Part shown: positions 1-7,586 of the stretch, piece by piece
How the letters are laid out: the number at the start of each line of letters is the position of its first letter
How positions within the stretch are numbered: position 1 is the stretch's first letter
Notes under the pieces: model-generated
Databases searched by the model: none
Seen by the model: the letters and a program-made list of their open reading frames with translations, nothing else
Told to the model about the DNA's origin: nothing
Position numbers and translations under genes: made by a program
NCBI GenBank assembly: GCA_023399635.1
Contig: JAEWOP010000231.1
Location: 1-27,249 of the forward strand
DNA: 27,249 nucleotides
Source of the DNA: Pseudomonadota bacterium
GTDB taxonomy: Bacteria > Pseudomonadota > Alphaproteobacteria > Rhizobiales > Rhizobiaceae
Direction: 5' to 3'

Positions 1-55
1 GCGCCCGCCGAAGCCAAGCCCTTTCCTGAGGCGCCCTTCAAGGACCGCAGTGGGT

Positions 56-1219
56 TCAGCCGCCGAGACGCTGTTCAGCCAGGCGCACCCAATAGGAGAT
101 GCCGTAGGCGATGGCGTCGTCGCTGAAATCGTAGGTGGGGTTGTGGAGTGGTGCACTGTCCCCATTGCCGATGAAGATGAAGGCGCCGGGCCTGCTCTTC
201 AGCATGTAGGCAAAGTCCTCACCGGCCATCGAGGGATCGATCTCCGTATTCACCTTGCCCGGGCCGACTGCATCGACGGCGGCGCGGATCGCATGGTCGG
301 TCTCCTCGTCATGGTTTACCGTAACGGGGCAGTTGCGCTCATATTCGATCTCGGCGGTGGCGCCATGTGCAAGAGCAAGGCCTTCCACGACCTGGCGGAT
401 CCGGGTTTCGGCAAGATCGCGGATATCCTCGCTCAGGCTGCGCACGGTGCCTCCCAGCAACGCGCTGTCGGGAATGATGTTGTGGGTGGTGCCGGCCTCG
501 AACCTCGTGACGGAGACGACGACGGAGCGCAAGGGATCAGCATTACGCGATGCGATTGCCTGTAAATTCCCGACGACCTGCGACCCGATGAGGATCGGGT
601 CCACGGTGCGGTGCGGCTGTGCGGCGTGTCCGCCGCGACCCTTGATGGTGATGGTGAACTTGTCGGGTGCGGCCATGATGCCGCCGCGGCGGATGGCGAA
701 CTCCCCAACAGGGATCCCCGGCATATTGTGCATGCCGTAGACCTCCTCGATGCCGAAGCGCTCCATCAGCCCATCTTGGATCATGGCAGCGGCCCCCGCA
801 CCACCTTCTTCGGCGGGCTGGAAGATCAGTGCGACGGTGCCTTTGAAGTTGCGTGTTTCGGCCAGGTGCTTCGCGGCTCCGAGCAACATGGATGTATGGC
901 CGTCATGGCCACAGGCATGCATCCGACCGGGGATGGTGGAAGTCCAGGGCCTGCCTGTTGCCTCCTCAAGCGGGAGTGCGTCCATATCGGCGCGAAGCCC
1001 GATGGTGCGCCCGCCCGCTTCGCGACCATGGATAATACCCACGACGCCGGTGAGACCTATCCCCGTCACCACGTCATCGACACCAAACTCGAGAAGCCGT
1101 GCCCTTACGAAGGCTGCAGTATTCTGAACGTCATAAAGAATTTCGGGATTTTGATGAAGATGGCGGCGCCACTCGGTCACTTCCGCCTGAAGCTCGGCAG
1201 CTCGATTGATGATCGGCAT
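56..1219 (-). CDS. M20 family amidohydrolase (hippurate hydrolase / N-acyl-amino acid deacylase type)
   Basis: The 387-residue product is a cytosolic zinc-type hydrolase of peptidase family M20, which removes acyl groups from N-acyl amino acids or similar amides. Visible metal-site motifs are LRADMDALP (D78, D80), the ACGHDGH block (C103, H105), QPAEEGG (E137, E138), GMHN, and a late H in APLHNPTYDF. A lid (dimerisation) domain is expected around residues 185-300, beginning near GRGGHAAQPH. The length is normal for the hippurate hydrolase group. The ATG at 1219 is preceded by AGGGAA at good spacing. The gene diverges from the D,D-carboxypeptidase gene across a 150-base gap. The family is clear; the substrate cannot be told from sequence, and indole-acetyl-amino acid or N-acetyl amino acid hydrolysis are both possible. 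Confidence 0.92.
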   Translation of the reverse strand: MPIINRAAELQAEVTEWRRHLHQNPEILYDVQNTAAFVRARLLEFGVDDVVTGIGLTGVVGIIHGREAGGRTIGLRADMDALPLEEATGRPWTSTIPGRMHACGHDGHTSMLLGAAKHLAETRNFKGTVALIFQPAEEGGAGAAAMIQDGLMERFGIEEVYGMHNMPGIPVGEFAIRRGGIMAAPDKFTITIKGRGGHAAQPHRTVDPILIGSQVVGNLQAIASRNADPLRSVVVSVTRFEAGTTHNIIPDSALLGGTVRSLSEDIRDLAETRIRQVVEGLALAHGATAEIEYERNCPVTVNHDEETDHAIRAAVDAVGPGKVNTEIDPSMAGEDFAYMLKSRPGAFIFIGNGDSAPLHNPTYDFSDDAIAYGISYWVRLAEQRLGG

Positions 1220-1281
1220 TCGGTTCCCTGGTTATTGTCATTCTGCAAGATCGCGACACGCGCCCGACATACTGCTCCTCA

Positions 1282-1296
1282 TGATTGACGCAATCA
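1282..1296. promoter_or_regulatory. Dyad-symmetric candidate operator between divergent genes
   Basis: TGATTG-ACG-CAATCA is a perfect 6-bp inverted repeat around a 3-base centre. It lies in the 150-base gap between the divergent M20 hydrolase and carboxypeptidase genes, so it could be a regulator binding site. The regulator is unknown and chance is possible for a site of this size. Confidence 0.25.
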
Positions 1297-1369
1297 ACGT
1301 TCTTTGCCATTGGTTGGCCACATAGGTTGACTATTGCCGCGCTTGTCTCCCGGTCAACGAGGTATCATC

Positions 1370-2467
1370 TTGCCGAAGCATCGTTCCACCTTGCCCCGCG
1401 CCTCCAGGTTGGTTGCAGCGCTGGCTGCCGCCGCAGTCTTCATGTCTGCCAATGGAACGCTTGCCAATCCGCATATGGTGGTAGATGTGCGCACGGGGCG
1501 GGTGATCGCGCATGAAGAAGCGTTCCGGAAGTGGTATCCCGCTTCACTGACGAAGCTGATGACCGCTTATGTTACGTTCAAGGCGCTGAAGGCGGGTCGA
1601 CTGTCGCTCGACAGCACTGTCACGATGAGCAAGAAAGCGGCCGATCAGCCGGCCAGCAAGATGTACTTCAAGCCTGGTTCGCAACTAACCCTCGACAGCG
1701 CCTTGAAGTTGCTGCTGGTGAAGTCCGCCAACGACATTGCTGTTGCCGTCGCGGAAACGGTGGGCGGCTCGCTCGATGAGTTCGTTGCGGTGATGAATGC
1801 GGAAGCCGCCCGGCTCGGGATGAGCTCCACCCATTTCATCAACCCGCATGGTCTACCCGGCAAAGGACAATACACCACGGCTCGAGACCTTGCCGTGTTG
1901 GCGCTCCAGTTGAAGCGAGAGTTCCCCGAATATGCGGGATACTTCTCGCTGGAGGGCGTGAGCACGGGCAAGAAGAACTACGGGAACTTCAACATGCTGG
2001 TCGGGCGCTTCGACGGCGCGGACGGCATGAAGACGGGCTTCATCTGCGCTTCAGGCTTCAACCAGGTTTCATCAGCGACCCGCAATGGGCGTACGGTGAT
2101 CTCGGTGGTGCTCGGCTCCGACAGTTTGGCCGGGCGTGCCGATGAATCGGCCGACCTCCTGCAGGTAGGGCTCACTTCACCCAATGGGCAAGGCGTTCCA
2201 CTTGCATCGCTTGCGCCGTATGGCGAAACCGCAACCGTCAATGATATCAGCGCGCAGATCTGCAACCCGAAGGCTGCCAAGGTTCGTAGCGAGGGTCGCG
2301 ACGATGCCGGAAGGATGATTGTCCGTTCGCCCTATATCAGAGAAATGACGAGGCCGCCGCGCTACAGCTTTGCCGGCCTGATCCCCGGTTCCGAGGTCGC
2401 AGCCAGCAAGAGCGGCCAGAACCAGATCGCCAACGTCCCGATCCCGCTTCCCCGCCCAACCTTCTGA
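1370..2467 (+). CDS. D-alanyl-D-alanine carboxypeptidase (PBP5/6-like, peptidase S11)
   Basis: The product is a periplasmic penicillin-binding protein expected to trim the terminal D-Ala from peptidoglycan pentapeptides. With the TTG start at 1370 it has 365 residues. An ACGAGG ribosome site lies 7 bases upstream, and this start gives a clean signal peptide (basic MPKHRSTLPR, then an Ala/Leu/Val-rich core ending near ANGTLA). A TTG at 1334 in the same frame is possible but gives a longer, less signal-like N-terminus. The three catalytic motifs are intact: SLTK (S59, K62), SAN (119-121) and KTG (221-223). The last 100 or so residues carry no motif I recognise, and a PBP5-type amphipathic anchor is not obvious. 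The cobW-type gene follows after 14 bases, suggesting co-transcription. Confidence 0.93.
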   Translation: MPKHRSTLPRASRLVAALAAAAVFMSANGTLANPHMVVDVRTGRVIAHEEAFRKWYPASLTKLMTAYVTFKALKAGRLSLDSTVTMSKKAADQPASKMYFKPGSQLTLDSALKLLLVKSANDIAVAVAETVGGSLDEFVAVMNAEAARLGMSSTHFINPHGLPGKGQYTTARDLAVLALQLKREFPEYAGYFSLEGVSTGKKNYGNFNMLVGRFDGADGMKTGFICASGFNQVSSATRNGRTVISVVLGSDSLAGRADESADLLQVGLTSPNGQGVPLASLAPYGETATVNDISAQICNPKAAKVRSEGRDDAGRMIVRSPYIREMTRPPRYSFAGLIPGSEVAASKSGQNQIANVPIPLPRPTF

Positions 2468-2481
2468 GCCGGCGCCAGCGC

Positions 2482-3621
2482 ATGTCATTTGCACGCGACC
2501 GCATCCCTGTCTCAATCATTACGGGTTTCCTGGGCGCGGGGAAGTCCACCTTGCTCAACCGCATCCTCCAAGATCCGGCGTCCAGCGATACTGCGGTCAT
2601 CATCAACGAGTTTGGCGAGGTGGGGATAGACAACCTTCTCGTCGAAGCTTCCGGCGATACGCTGGTGGAACTGTCCAATGGGTGCCTGTGCTGTACCGTG
2701 CGTGGCGAGCTTGTCGATACCTTGGCGTCCATGATGGACTCCATGCAGACCGGGCGGCTGAAGCCGATCCGCCGCGTGGTGATCGAGACGACAGGGCTTG
2801 CAGACCCTGCGCCTGTCATGCAGTCGGTCATGGGCAACCCGGTGATTGCGCAAAGCTATGAGCTGGACGGGCTGATCACGGTCGTAGATGCTGTCAACGG
2901 TCTGTCGACACTCGAACGTCATCCGGAGGCGGTAAAGCAGGTTGCGGTGGCCGACCGGCTCATCTTATCCAAGATGACAATGGTGACAGCGGATCAGCTA
3001 AAGCGTCTTTACGCTCAACTGGACGTTCTCAATCCCCGCGCAGAGCGACTGGACGGTGACAGTTCGGCGGCAGCGGTTGCGACCGTGCTGGAAACCGGTC
3101 TCTACGACGCCTCGAGCAAGATCCCCGATGTAGATCGCTGGCTCCGTCACGAGATTGGAAATCAGCCGCATGGCCATGGTCACCATGATCACGACGAGCT
3201 CCACGGCCATGAAGGTCACCATCATCATGACGTAACCCGCCACGGGAGCAATATCCGGTCATTCTCGCTGGTTCACGACCAGCCGATCGACCCGATGGCG
3301 ATCGAGATGTTTGTTGATCTTCTCCGCTCCGCCCATGGTGAGAAGCTCTTGCGGATGAAGGCGGTGGTGGCGCTTTCCGACAATCCGGAACGGCCGCTTG
3401 TGCTTCACGGCGTTCAGTCGATCTTTCATCCTCCGCAGCGGCTGCGGGCTTGGCCTGAGGGATCCGACCGGCGGACGCGTATGGTGCTGATCACGCAAGA
3501 CCTGTCTGAAGAGTTTGTGAGCGACCTCTTTGCCGCCTTCACCGGGGTGCCACGGGTGGATCGTCCGGATCGAACAGCGCTGGAGGATAATCCCCTCGCG
3601 GTACCTGGCTTCAGGCGCTAG
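2482..3621 (+). CDS. CobW/Nfu-type metallochaperone GTPase (COG0523), His-rich
   Basis: This 379-residue P-loop GTPase belongs to the CobW family of cytosolic metal chaperones. It shows Walker A GFLGAGKST (15-23), the family metal site CLCC (68-71, in NGCLCCTV), a conserved ETTGLADP block (102-109), a very His-rich linker at about 230-254, and a CobW C-terminal domain after about residue 257. The His-rich linker favours zinc handling over a cobalamin role, and the cobalamin genes of this window lie 8 kb away. One oddity is the base-recognition G4 motif, which is usually [NT]KxD but reads SKMT (163-166), so the aspartate is missing. The gene follows the carboxypeptidase after 14 bases. Its stop shares the tetranucleotide CTAG with the stop of the converging tusA-like gene. 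The metal and client protein are inferred, not shown. Confidence 0.9.
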   Translation: MSFARDRIPVSIITGFLGAGKSTLLNRILQDPASSDTAVIINEFGEVGIDNLLVEASGDTLVELSNGCLCCTVRGELVDTLASMMDSMQTGRLKPIRRVVIETTGLADPAPVMQSVMGNPVIAQSYELDGLITVVDAVNGLSTLERHPEAVKQVAVADRLILSKMTMVTADQLKRLYAQLDVLNPRAERLDGDSSAAAVATVLETGLYDASSKIPDVDRWLRHEIGNQPHGHGHHDHDELHGHEGHHHHDVTRHGSNIRSFSLVHDQPIDPMAIEMFVDLLRSAHGEKLLRMKAVVALSDNPERPLVLHGVQSIFHPPQRLRAWPEGSDRRTRMVLITQDLSEEFVSDLFAAFTGVPRVDRPDRTALEDNPLAVPGFRR

Positions 3622-3860
3622 AGCGGTCCGCCTTTGCGGATCCTGAAGCGGTGACCGCTTTCGGTTCTCGTACTTTCCACGAGCTGGTGGCCATCTTCAT
3701 TGCAAAAATGGGGGATATCCAAGCCTGCAAGAGGATCGGTGGTCTCCACCAGCAATTCTTCGCCGAACGCCATGGTGCTCATGCGCTTGCGCGTTCGCAA
3801 TACCGGGAGCGGACATTTCAGCCCTCGAAGGTCGAAGAGACGCTCCGTCTCCGTCGTCAT
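3618..3860 (-). CDS. TusA family sulfurtransferase
   Basis: This 80-residue protein has the TusA/SirA/YedF fold signature LRGLKCPLPVLRTRK at residues 11-25. C16 of the CPxP motif is the expected persulfide-carrying cysteine. The length is typical of the family, whose members relay sulfur to tRNA thiolation, molybdenum cofactor or other acceptors; which acceptor applies here is unknown. The start ATG overlaps the stop of the upstream YkuD-domain gene (ATGA at 3857-3860), so translation of the two is probably coupled, although no direct functional link between them is obvious. The 3' end meets the CobW gene tail to tail in a shared CTAG. Confidence 0.9.
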   Translation of the reverse strand: MTTETERLFDLRGLKCPLPVLRTRKRMSTMAFGEELLVETTDPLAGLDIPHFCNEDGHQLVESTRTESGHRFRIRKGGPL

Positions 3861-5152
3861 TCAGATGCCCAGATTTTCCAGAAGGGACGCTTGTTGGCTG
3901 AAGACACCGGCGGTGCCGCGTAAGCAAGCGGATTAGGCGTCGGAATGGGTGCCGTGGTGGAGGCATCGGCCGTTGCGGTTGGTGCTGCTTGCTGTGGCTG
4001 CGCCACTGATGCTGATGCAACGGCTGGCGACGTCGATTGCGGCAATCGATCCTGCTTCATCCGCTCTGCAGCAGAGGCGGGGCGGGCAGAGGTCGAGGCG
4101 AGAAGTGTGGTTGCCGGCGTACTTTGGGGTCCGGTGCGCTTGGCGATCAATGCCTCGAACTGCTCCCGCTTCATCAGCTTCCCGGCTTCCAGCGAAGTGC
4201 CGGTTGGCGCATAGGCAATGTCGCGGCCCTTGCGCTTGTCGGCGACGACGGCCTTGCGTTCGGCCTCGGTCGGTTCATACCAGACCATGCCGTCAAGCTT
4301 CTTCATCGCCTTAGCATAAGCCAGCTCGTAGTTCTTCTGGTGAGAAGCGAGCGCGACGTTGAGTGCTGCGGGTGTCGACATCGGCGGGCAGGCAGCAGCG
4401 GCACCCGAGATCGATCCGTTGATCTCCTGGTTGAAGACGTATTTCTTCTCGCAGATCGCGACTTCAGGTGGACGCTTGGTCACTTCGAAGTGGTCGTAAC
4501 CCACCTTCAGCATTTTCCAGAAGTCGGCGTGCTCGCTATCGCGGTGGCGTGCCATGTTCTCTGCCGTCATACGGAAGGGAAACGCTTGCAGCTGAACAGA
4601 TGTCTGGCCGCCTTTGAAAGCGTCACGCGCAAACGCGTAGATTTCCAGCACCTGCTCGTCCGTCATGGAGTAGCAGCCGGAGGATGAACAGGCGCCATGG
4701 ATCATGAGGTTGGAGCCGGTGCGGCCGTTGGCCTGATCATACCGGTTGGGAAAGCCCGTGTTGATTGCCAGGTAGTATTTGGAATTCGGATTGAGGTGAG
4801 CGGGCGTAAGGTTGTAGAATCCCTCCGGCGCCTGTCGATCACCCTCCTTCACCTTGGGACCGAGCTTGCCGGACCAGGCGCAGATGGAATAGCTGGCGAT
4901 CACATCGAAGCGATTGTCCGCTTTTGCCTTCCAGACTTCAAGAACCCCTTCTTCCTTGAAGATCCGCATCATGATCGGAGAGTTGCGCGGCATGTTCTTC
5001 TTTTGCATCTCGGCAATGATGCGAGACGGCAAAGGCTGCTCTACCTTGTTCTTGACGTGCGAGAGATCGACTGAATCCAGTGTGTCATTGCAGCCGGCCA
5101 ATGCGGTCGCAAGCATCAGGGCGAGGGCAATGTTCTTCAGGCGTATCGGCAT
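3857..5152 (-). CDS. YkuD-domain (YafK/DpaA-like) lipoprotein, L,D-transpeptidase fold
   Basis: The 431-residue product acts on peptidoglycan at the envelope. The ATG at 5152 gives a lipoprotein signal with lipobox LAGC (18-21, C21 the lipidated cysteine); a GTG three codons upstream is possible. The YkuD catalytic block reads IHGACSSSGCYSMTDE, with H152 and nucleophile C160, as in YafK-type proteins. E. coli YafK (DpaA) is about 250 residues. This one is much longer, with an added region and a low-complexity Ala/Pro/Ser/Thr tail over roughly the last 100 residues, ending in a basic-aromatic RPFWKIW. E. coli DpaA cleaves lipoprotein from peptidoglycan instead of forming crosslinks, so amidase and transpeptidase roles are both open. 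It overlaps tusA by ATGA. Confidence 0.85.
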   Translation of the reverse strand: MPIRLKNIALALMLATALAGCNDTLDSVDLSHVKNKVEQPLPSRIIAEMQKKNMPRNSPIMMRIFKEEGVLEVWKAKADNRFDVIASYSICAWSGKLGPKVKEGDRQAPEGFYNLTPAHLNPNSKYYLAINTGFPNRYDQANGRTGSNLMIHGACSSSGCYSMTDEQVLEIYAFARDAFKGGQTSVQLQAFPFRMTAENMARHRDSEHADFWKMLKVGYDHFEVTKRPPEVAICEKKYVFNQEINGSISGAAAACPPMSTPAALNVALASHQKNYELAYAKAMKKLDGMVWYEPTEAERKAVVADKRKGRDIAYAPTGTSLEAGKLMKREQFEALIAKRTGPQSTPATTLLASTSARPASAAERMKQDRLPQSTSPAVASASVAQPQQAAPTATADASTTAPIPTPNPLAYAAPPVSSANKRPFWKIWASE

Positions 5153-5214
5153 GAAACCCACAATTGCTTATGGCGAGGAATCGGTACAGCAGGAATTACA
5201 ATGAAGCGGTAATC

Positions 5215-5230
5215 TTTACATGATCTTAAC
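5215..5230. promoter_or_regulatory. CtrA-like motif upstream of the YkuD gene
   Basis: TTTA-N7-TTAAC matches the alphaproteobacterial CtrA site TTAA-N7-TTAAC with one mismatch. It lies 63-78 bases upstream of the YkuD ATG, in the 171-base gap after accA. A one-mismatch site can occur by chance a few times in a window this size, so only its intergenic position lends weight. Confidence 0.25.
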
Positions 5231-5268
5231 CGCTTGCTTCGGACTGTCCAGGATAATCCCTCACCCTC

Positions 5269-5293
5269 CTCCGGCTTTGCCACCATGCCGGAG
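5269..5293 (-). terminator. Weak hairpin downstream of accA
   Basis: CTCCGGC and GCCGGAG form a 7-bp stem with an 11-base loop, about 30 bases past the accA stop. No T-run follows on the minus strand, so it may be only a processing or stability hairpin. Confidence 0.3.
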
Positions 5294-5323
5294 AATCAGG
5301 CAATTTCAGGGCGCCCAGGCAGG

Positions 5324-6277
5324 TTAGAGGTTGCGGCCGATCTGAAGGAACTTCTGGCGTCGTGCGTTGCGAACTTCGTCACCGGACATCTGACCGAGCT
5401 CTTCGAGTGCGGATGCGATGTAGTTGGCGGCGGTCTGGATGACCGCTTGCGGATCGCGGTGGGCCCCGCCCGCAGGCTCTGGAATGATGTCGTCGATGAC
5501 GCCGAGTTCCTTGAGGTCCGTTGCGGTAATGCGCATGTTCGCCGCCGCTTCGCGTGCTCGCGTGGAGTCACGCCAAAGGATCGAAGCCGCGCCTTCCGGC
5601 GAAATCACCGAGTAGATCGCATGTTCCAGCATATAAACACGGTTGCCCGTCGCGATCGCAATCGCGCCGCCGGACCCGCCTTCGCCGATGACGACGGAGA
5701 CCATCGGCACCCGCAGCGAAAGGCACATCTCCGTCGATCGCGCGATTGCCTCAGCCTGACCGCGCTCTTCTGCGCCGACGCCGGGATAAGCACCGGCTGT
5801 ATCGATCAGCGAGATCACTGGCAGGCCAAACCGATTGGCCATTTCCATGACGCGGATTGCCTTGCGGTAGCCTTCGGGTCGAGGGCTGCCGAAGTTGTGC
5901 TTCAGGCGGCTCTTTGTATCGTGTCCCTTTTCCTGGCCGATCACAGCAACTGCCTGACCGCGAAAACGCGCAAGACCCGCCTGGATAGCGGCGTCTTCAC
6001 CGAAGCTCCTGTCGCCGGCAAGCGGGGTGAAGTCCGTGAGCAGTTGCTCGGCGTAGTCGACGAAATGCGGCCGCTGCGGATGGCGTGCGACCTGCGTTTT
6101 CTGCCATGCATTCAGCTTGGTATAGATCTCTTCCGTCGCTTCGCGCACCCTGACCTCCAGGCGCGCAATTTCATCCGACGTGTCGATGCTTTCGTCTTCG
6201 GCCGCAATCTTCTTCAACTCATGGATCTTTGCCTCAAGATCTGAGATCGGCTTTTCGAAGTCGAGATATGTCTGCAT
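5324..6277 (-). CDS. accA: Acetyl-CoA carboxylase carboxyltransferase subunit alpha
   Basis: AccA pairs with AccD to transfer CO2 from biotin-BCCP to acetyl-CoA, making malonyl-CoA for fatty acid synthesis in the cytosol. The 317-residue length and the sequence fit throughout: the N-terminal MQTYLDFEKPISDLEAKI helix, KGHDTKSRLKHNFGSPRPEGYRKA, LIDTAGAYPGVGAEERGQ, and the oxyanion-forming GEGGSGGA followed by HAIYSVISPEGAASILW. The alpha subunit has no zinc finger, as expected. The gene lies 42 bases downstream of xerD on the same strand and may share its transcript. accD is not in the window. The ATG at 6277 has only a weak ribosome site (GGATCTC). Confidence 0.98.
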   Translation of the reverse strand: MQTYLDFEKPISDLEAKIHELKKIAAEDESIDTSDEIARLEVRVREATEEIYTKLNAWQKTQVARHPQRPHFVDYAEQLLTDFTPLAGDRSFGEDAAIQAGLARFRGQAVAVIGQEKGHDTKSRLKHNFGSPRPEGYRKAIRVMEMANRFGLPVISLIDTAGAYPGVGAEERGQAEAIARSTEMCLSLRVPMVSVVIGEGGSGGAIAIATGNRVYMLEHAIYSVISPEGAASILWRDSTRAREAAANMRITATDLKELGVIDDIIPEPAGGAHRDPQAVIQTAANYIASALEELGQMSGDEVRNARRQKFLQIGRNL

Positions 6278-6319
6278 GAGATCCGTGTTCCGATGGTTCT
6301 GGCGGGGCCGGCGGGCCCT

Positions 6320-7264
6320 CTATTCCCGGTTTTTCGCCAGTTTTGCAAGAGGGTGGTGCGTTTGCACCAGATGCCGCAGCCGCTCTTCAAGGACATGCGT
6401 ATAGATCTGTGTGGTGGAAATGTCGGAATGACCAAGCAGTTCCTGCACCACGCGAAGGTCCGCGCCATTCTGCAGCAGGTGGCTGGCGAAGGCGTGGCGC
6501 ATGACATGAGGAGAGATTGCGGCAGTCCTGAGACCGGCGCGGGCGCTGAGTGCTTTCAGATCCCGTGCGAACACCTGCCGCGGCAGGAAGCCTTCCTTGC
6601 CGGAGGAAGGGAAAAGCCAAGGGTTGCCGTCTGCGTTAGGAACGGTCGTGCGCCTTAATTCGCCGTATCGGCGCATGGCCTCTATCGCCGATCTGGACAG
6701 TGGGACGAGCCTCTCCTTGTTACCCTTCCCTTTGACGATCAAGAACCTGCCTTCCTGATCAAGCACGCGGGCGGAAAGCGATACAAGTTCGCTGACACGC
6801 ATCCCCGTTGCATAGAGTAGTTCGAGCAGCGCCAGCATACGCAGACGGGAGAATTGGCCGGGAGAGGGATCGTCAGCTTCGGTCGCCGCCCGCTCGAGGA
6901 GGCGCGTCACATCCTCCTCGCTCATCGTCTTCGGCAGAGATCGACCTTTCGCAGGACTGTCGAGGATGGCGGTGGGATCATCGCCACGCAGCCCCTCCGC
7001 GTACAGAAACTTGTAGAACTGCCTCATCGATGACAGTCGGCGCGCCTGGGAACTTGCGGCAAAGCCGCTGTTGTTCAGGCTTGCAATATAGGCGCGCAAG
7101 TCGCTGCTGCTGGCCTGAAGGGGCGACGTGCCGCGTCCCGCGAGGAAAGCGTCGAGGTCATCGAGATCGCGCTGATAGGAGGTCAGCGTGTTGAGGGCGG
7201 CGCCGCGCTCCGCGCTCATCATTTCAAGGAAGGCTTCGATGTGGACGCGCGTCAGGTCTGCCAC
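6320..7264 (-). CDS. xerD: Site-specific tyrosine recombinase XerD
   Basis: This 314-residue tyrosine recombinase resolves chromosome dimers at dif together with XerC. The N-terminal SAM-like domain spans about 1-95 and the catalytic domain about 110-300. The catalytic residues are all present: R156 in YATGMRVSEL, K180 in KGKGNKER, H253 and R256 in SPHVMRHAFASHLL, H279 in LLGHSDIST, and the nucleophile Y288 in TQIYTHV. The start is GTG at 7264 with AGGAG about 10 bases upstream, and the ribosome site overlaps the end of the preceding small gene, which is 7 bases away. The XerD assignment over XerC rests on overall resemblance and on the location near aroK and accA. It is the housekeeping enzyme, not an integrase of a mobile element. 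Confidence 0.93.
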   Translation of the reverse strand: MADLTRVHIEAFLEMMSAERGAALNTLTSYQRDLDDLDAFLAGRGTSPLQASSSDLRAYIASLNNSGFAASSQARRLSSMRQFYKFLYAEGLRGDDPTAILDSPAKGRSLPKTMSEEDVTRLLERAATEADDPSPGQFSRLRMLALLELLYATGMRVSELVSLSARVLDQEGRFLIVKGKGNKERLVPLSRSAIEAMRRYGELRRTTVPNADGNPWLFPSSGKEGFLPRQVFARDLKALSARAGLRTAAISPHVMRHAFASHLLQNGADLRVVQELLGHSDISTTQIYTHVLEERLRHLVQTHHPLAKLAKNRE

Positions 7265-7271
7265 GCTGCCG

Positions 7272-7427
7272 TCACTCCTGCGGGGCAGGGTTCAGGCGTT
7301 CCGACGGAATACGCACCGTCACATCCCGCTCGCGGGGCTCGACCAGCATGACCAGCGCGAGCATGCTTCCGTAGATGATCCCGGCAATCACCGCGAGGAT
7401 GAACAGGAAGCGAAAAAGGGTCGGCAT
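7272..7427 (-). CDS. Small single-pass membrane protein, 51 residues, unknown function
   Basis: I do not recognise a named family. The ATG at 7427 has AAGGA about 10 bases upstream and gives a 51-residue protein: a short basic N-terminus, one hydrophobic segment at about residues 6-29 (FRFLFILAVIAGIIYG and onward), then a charged tail (EPRERDVTVRIP) ending in AP-QE. Starting at the first in-frame start codon, at 7514, would add a Cys-rich segment and looks unlikely. The charged tail probably sits on one face of the inner membrane. The gene ends 7 bases before the xerD start and its last codons hold the xerD ribosome site, so the two are probably co-transcribed. It diverges from aroK. Confidence 0.75.
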   Translation of the reverse strand: MPTLFRFLFILAVIAGIIYGSMLALVMLVEPRERDVTVRIPSERLNPAPQE

Positions 7428-7534
7428 TGATCGGATTTTCCTTCGCGAATCCGGCAGAAGTTGTAGGCAACTATATGCGAAAACGCTGCAGCATGCGCAA
7501 GCAGTGCGCGGCAAAGCTTTACTGGCGTGGTGGC

Positions 7535-7563
7535 TTGACGCTGAGGGCCCATTTGTCGATACC
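7535..7563 (+). promoter_or_regulatory. Candidate sigma-70 promoter of aroK
   Basis: TTGACG (7535-7540), a 17-base spacer and GATACC (7558-7563) lie 24 bases before the aroK ATG. The -35 is strong and the -10 matches only three of six bases. Transcription would start near 7570, giving a short leader. Confidence 0.35.
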
Positions 7564-7586
7564 CTCTGGCAAATGGATTATAAACT

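Noticed and set aside
1..55. Possible end of another gene before the M20 hydrolase
   Set aside because: Only 55 bases are present and no frame shows a recognisable C-terminus; nothing can be assigned.
611..1288. 225-codon plus-strand frame opposite the M20 gene
   Set aside because: It is a codon-position shadow of a gene whose catalytic motifs are complete on the minus strand; no motif and no ribosome site.
2482..3621. CobW as part of a cobalamin locus with cobS-cobT
   Set aside because: It is 8 kb away in a different transcription unit, and its His-rich linker favours zinc-type family members.
5234..6244. 336-codon plus-strand frame opposite accA
   Set aside because: accA is unmistakable on the other strand; the frame is low-motif, Arg/Asp-rich shadow sequence typical of GC-rich DNA.
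6320..7264. XerD as a phage or island integrase
   Set aside because: It sits among housekeeping genes, resembles the Xer family throughout, and no att-like repeats or mobile genes are nearby.
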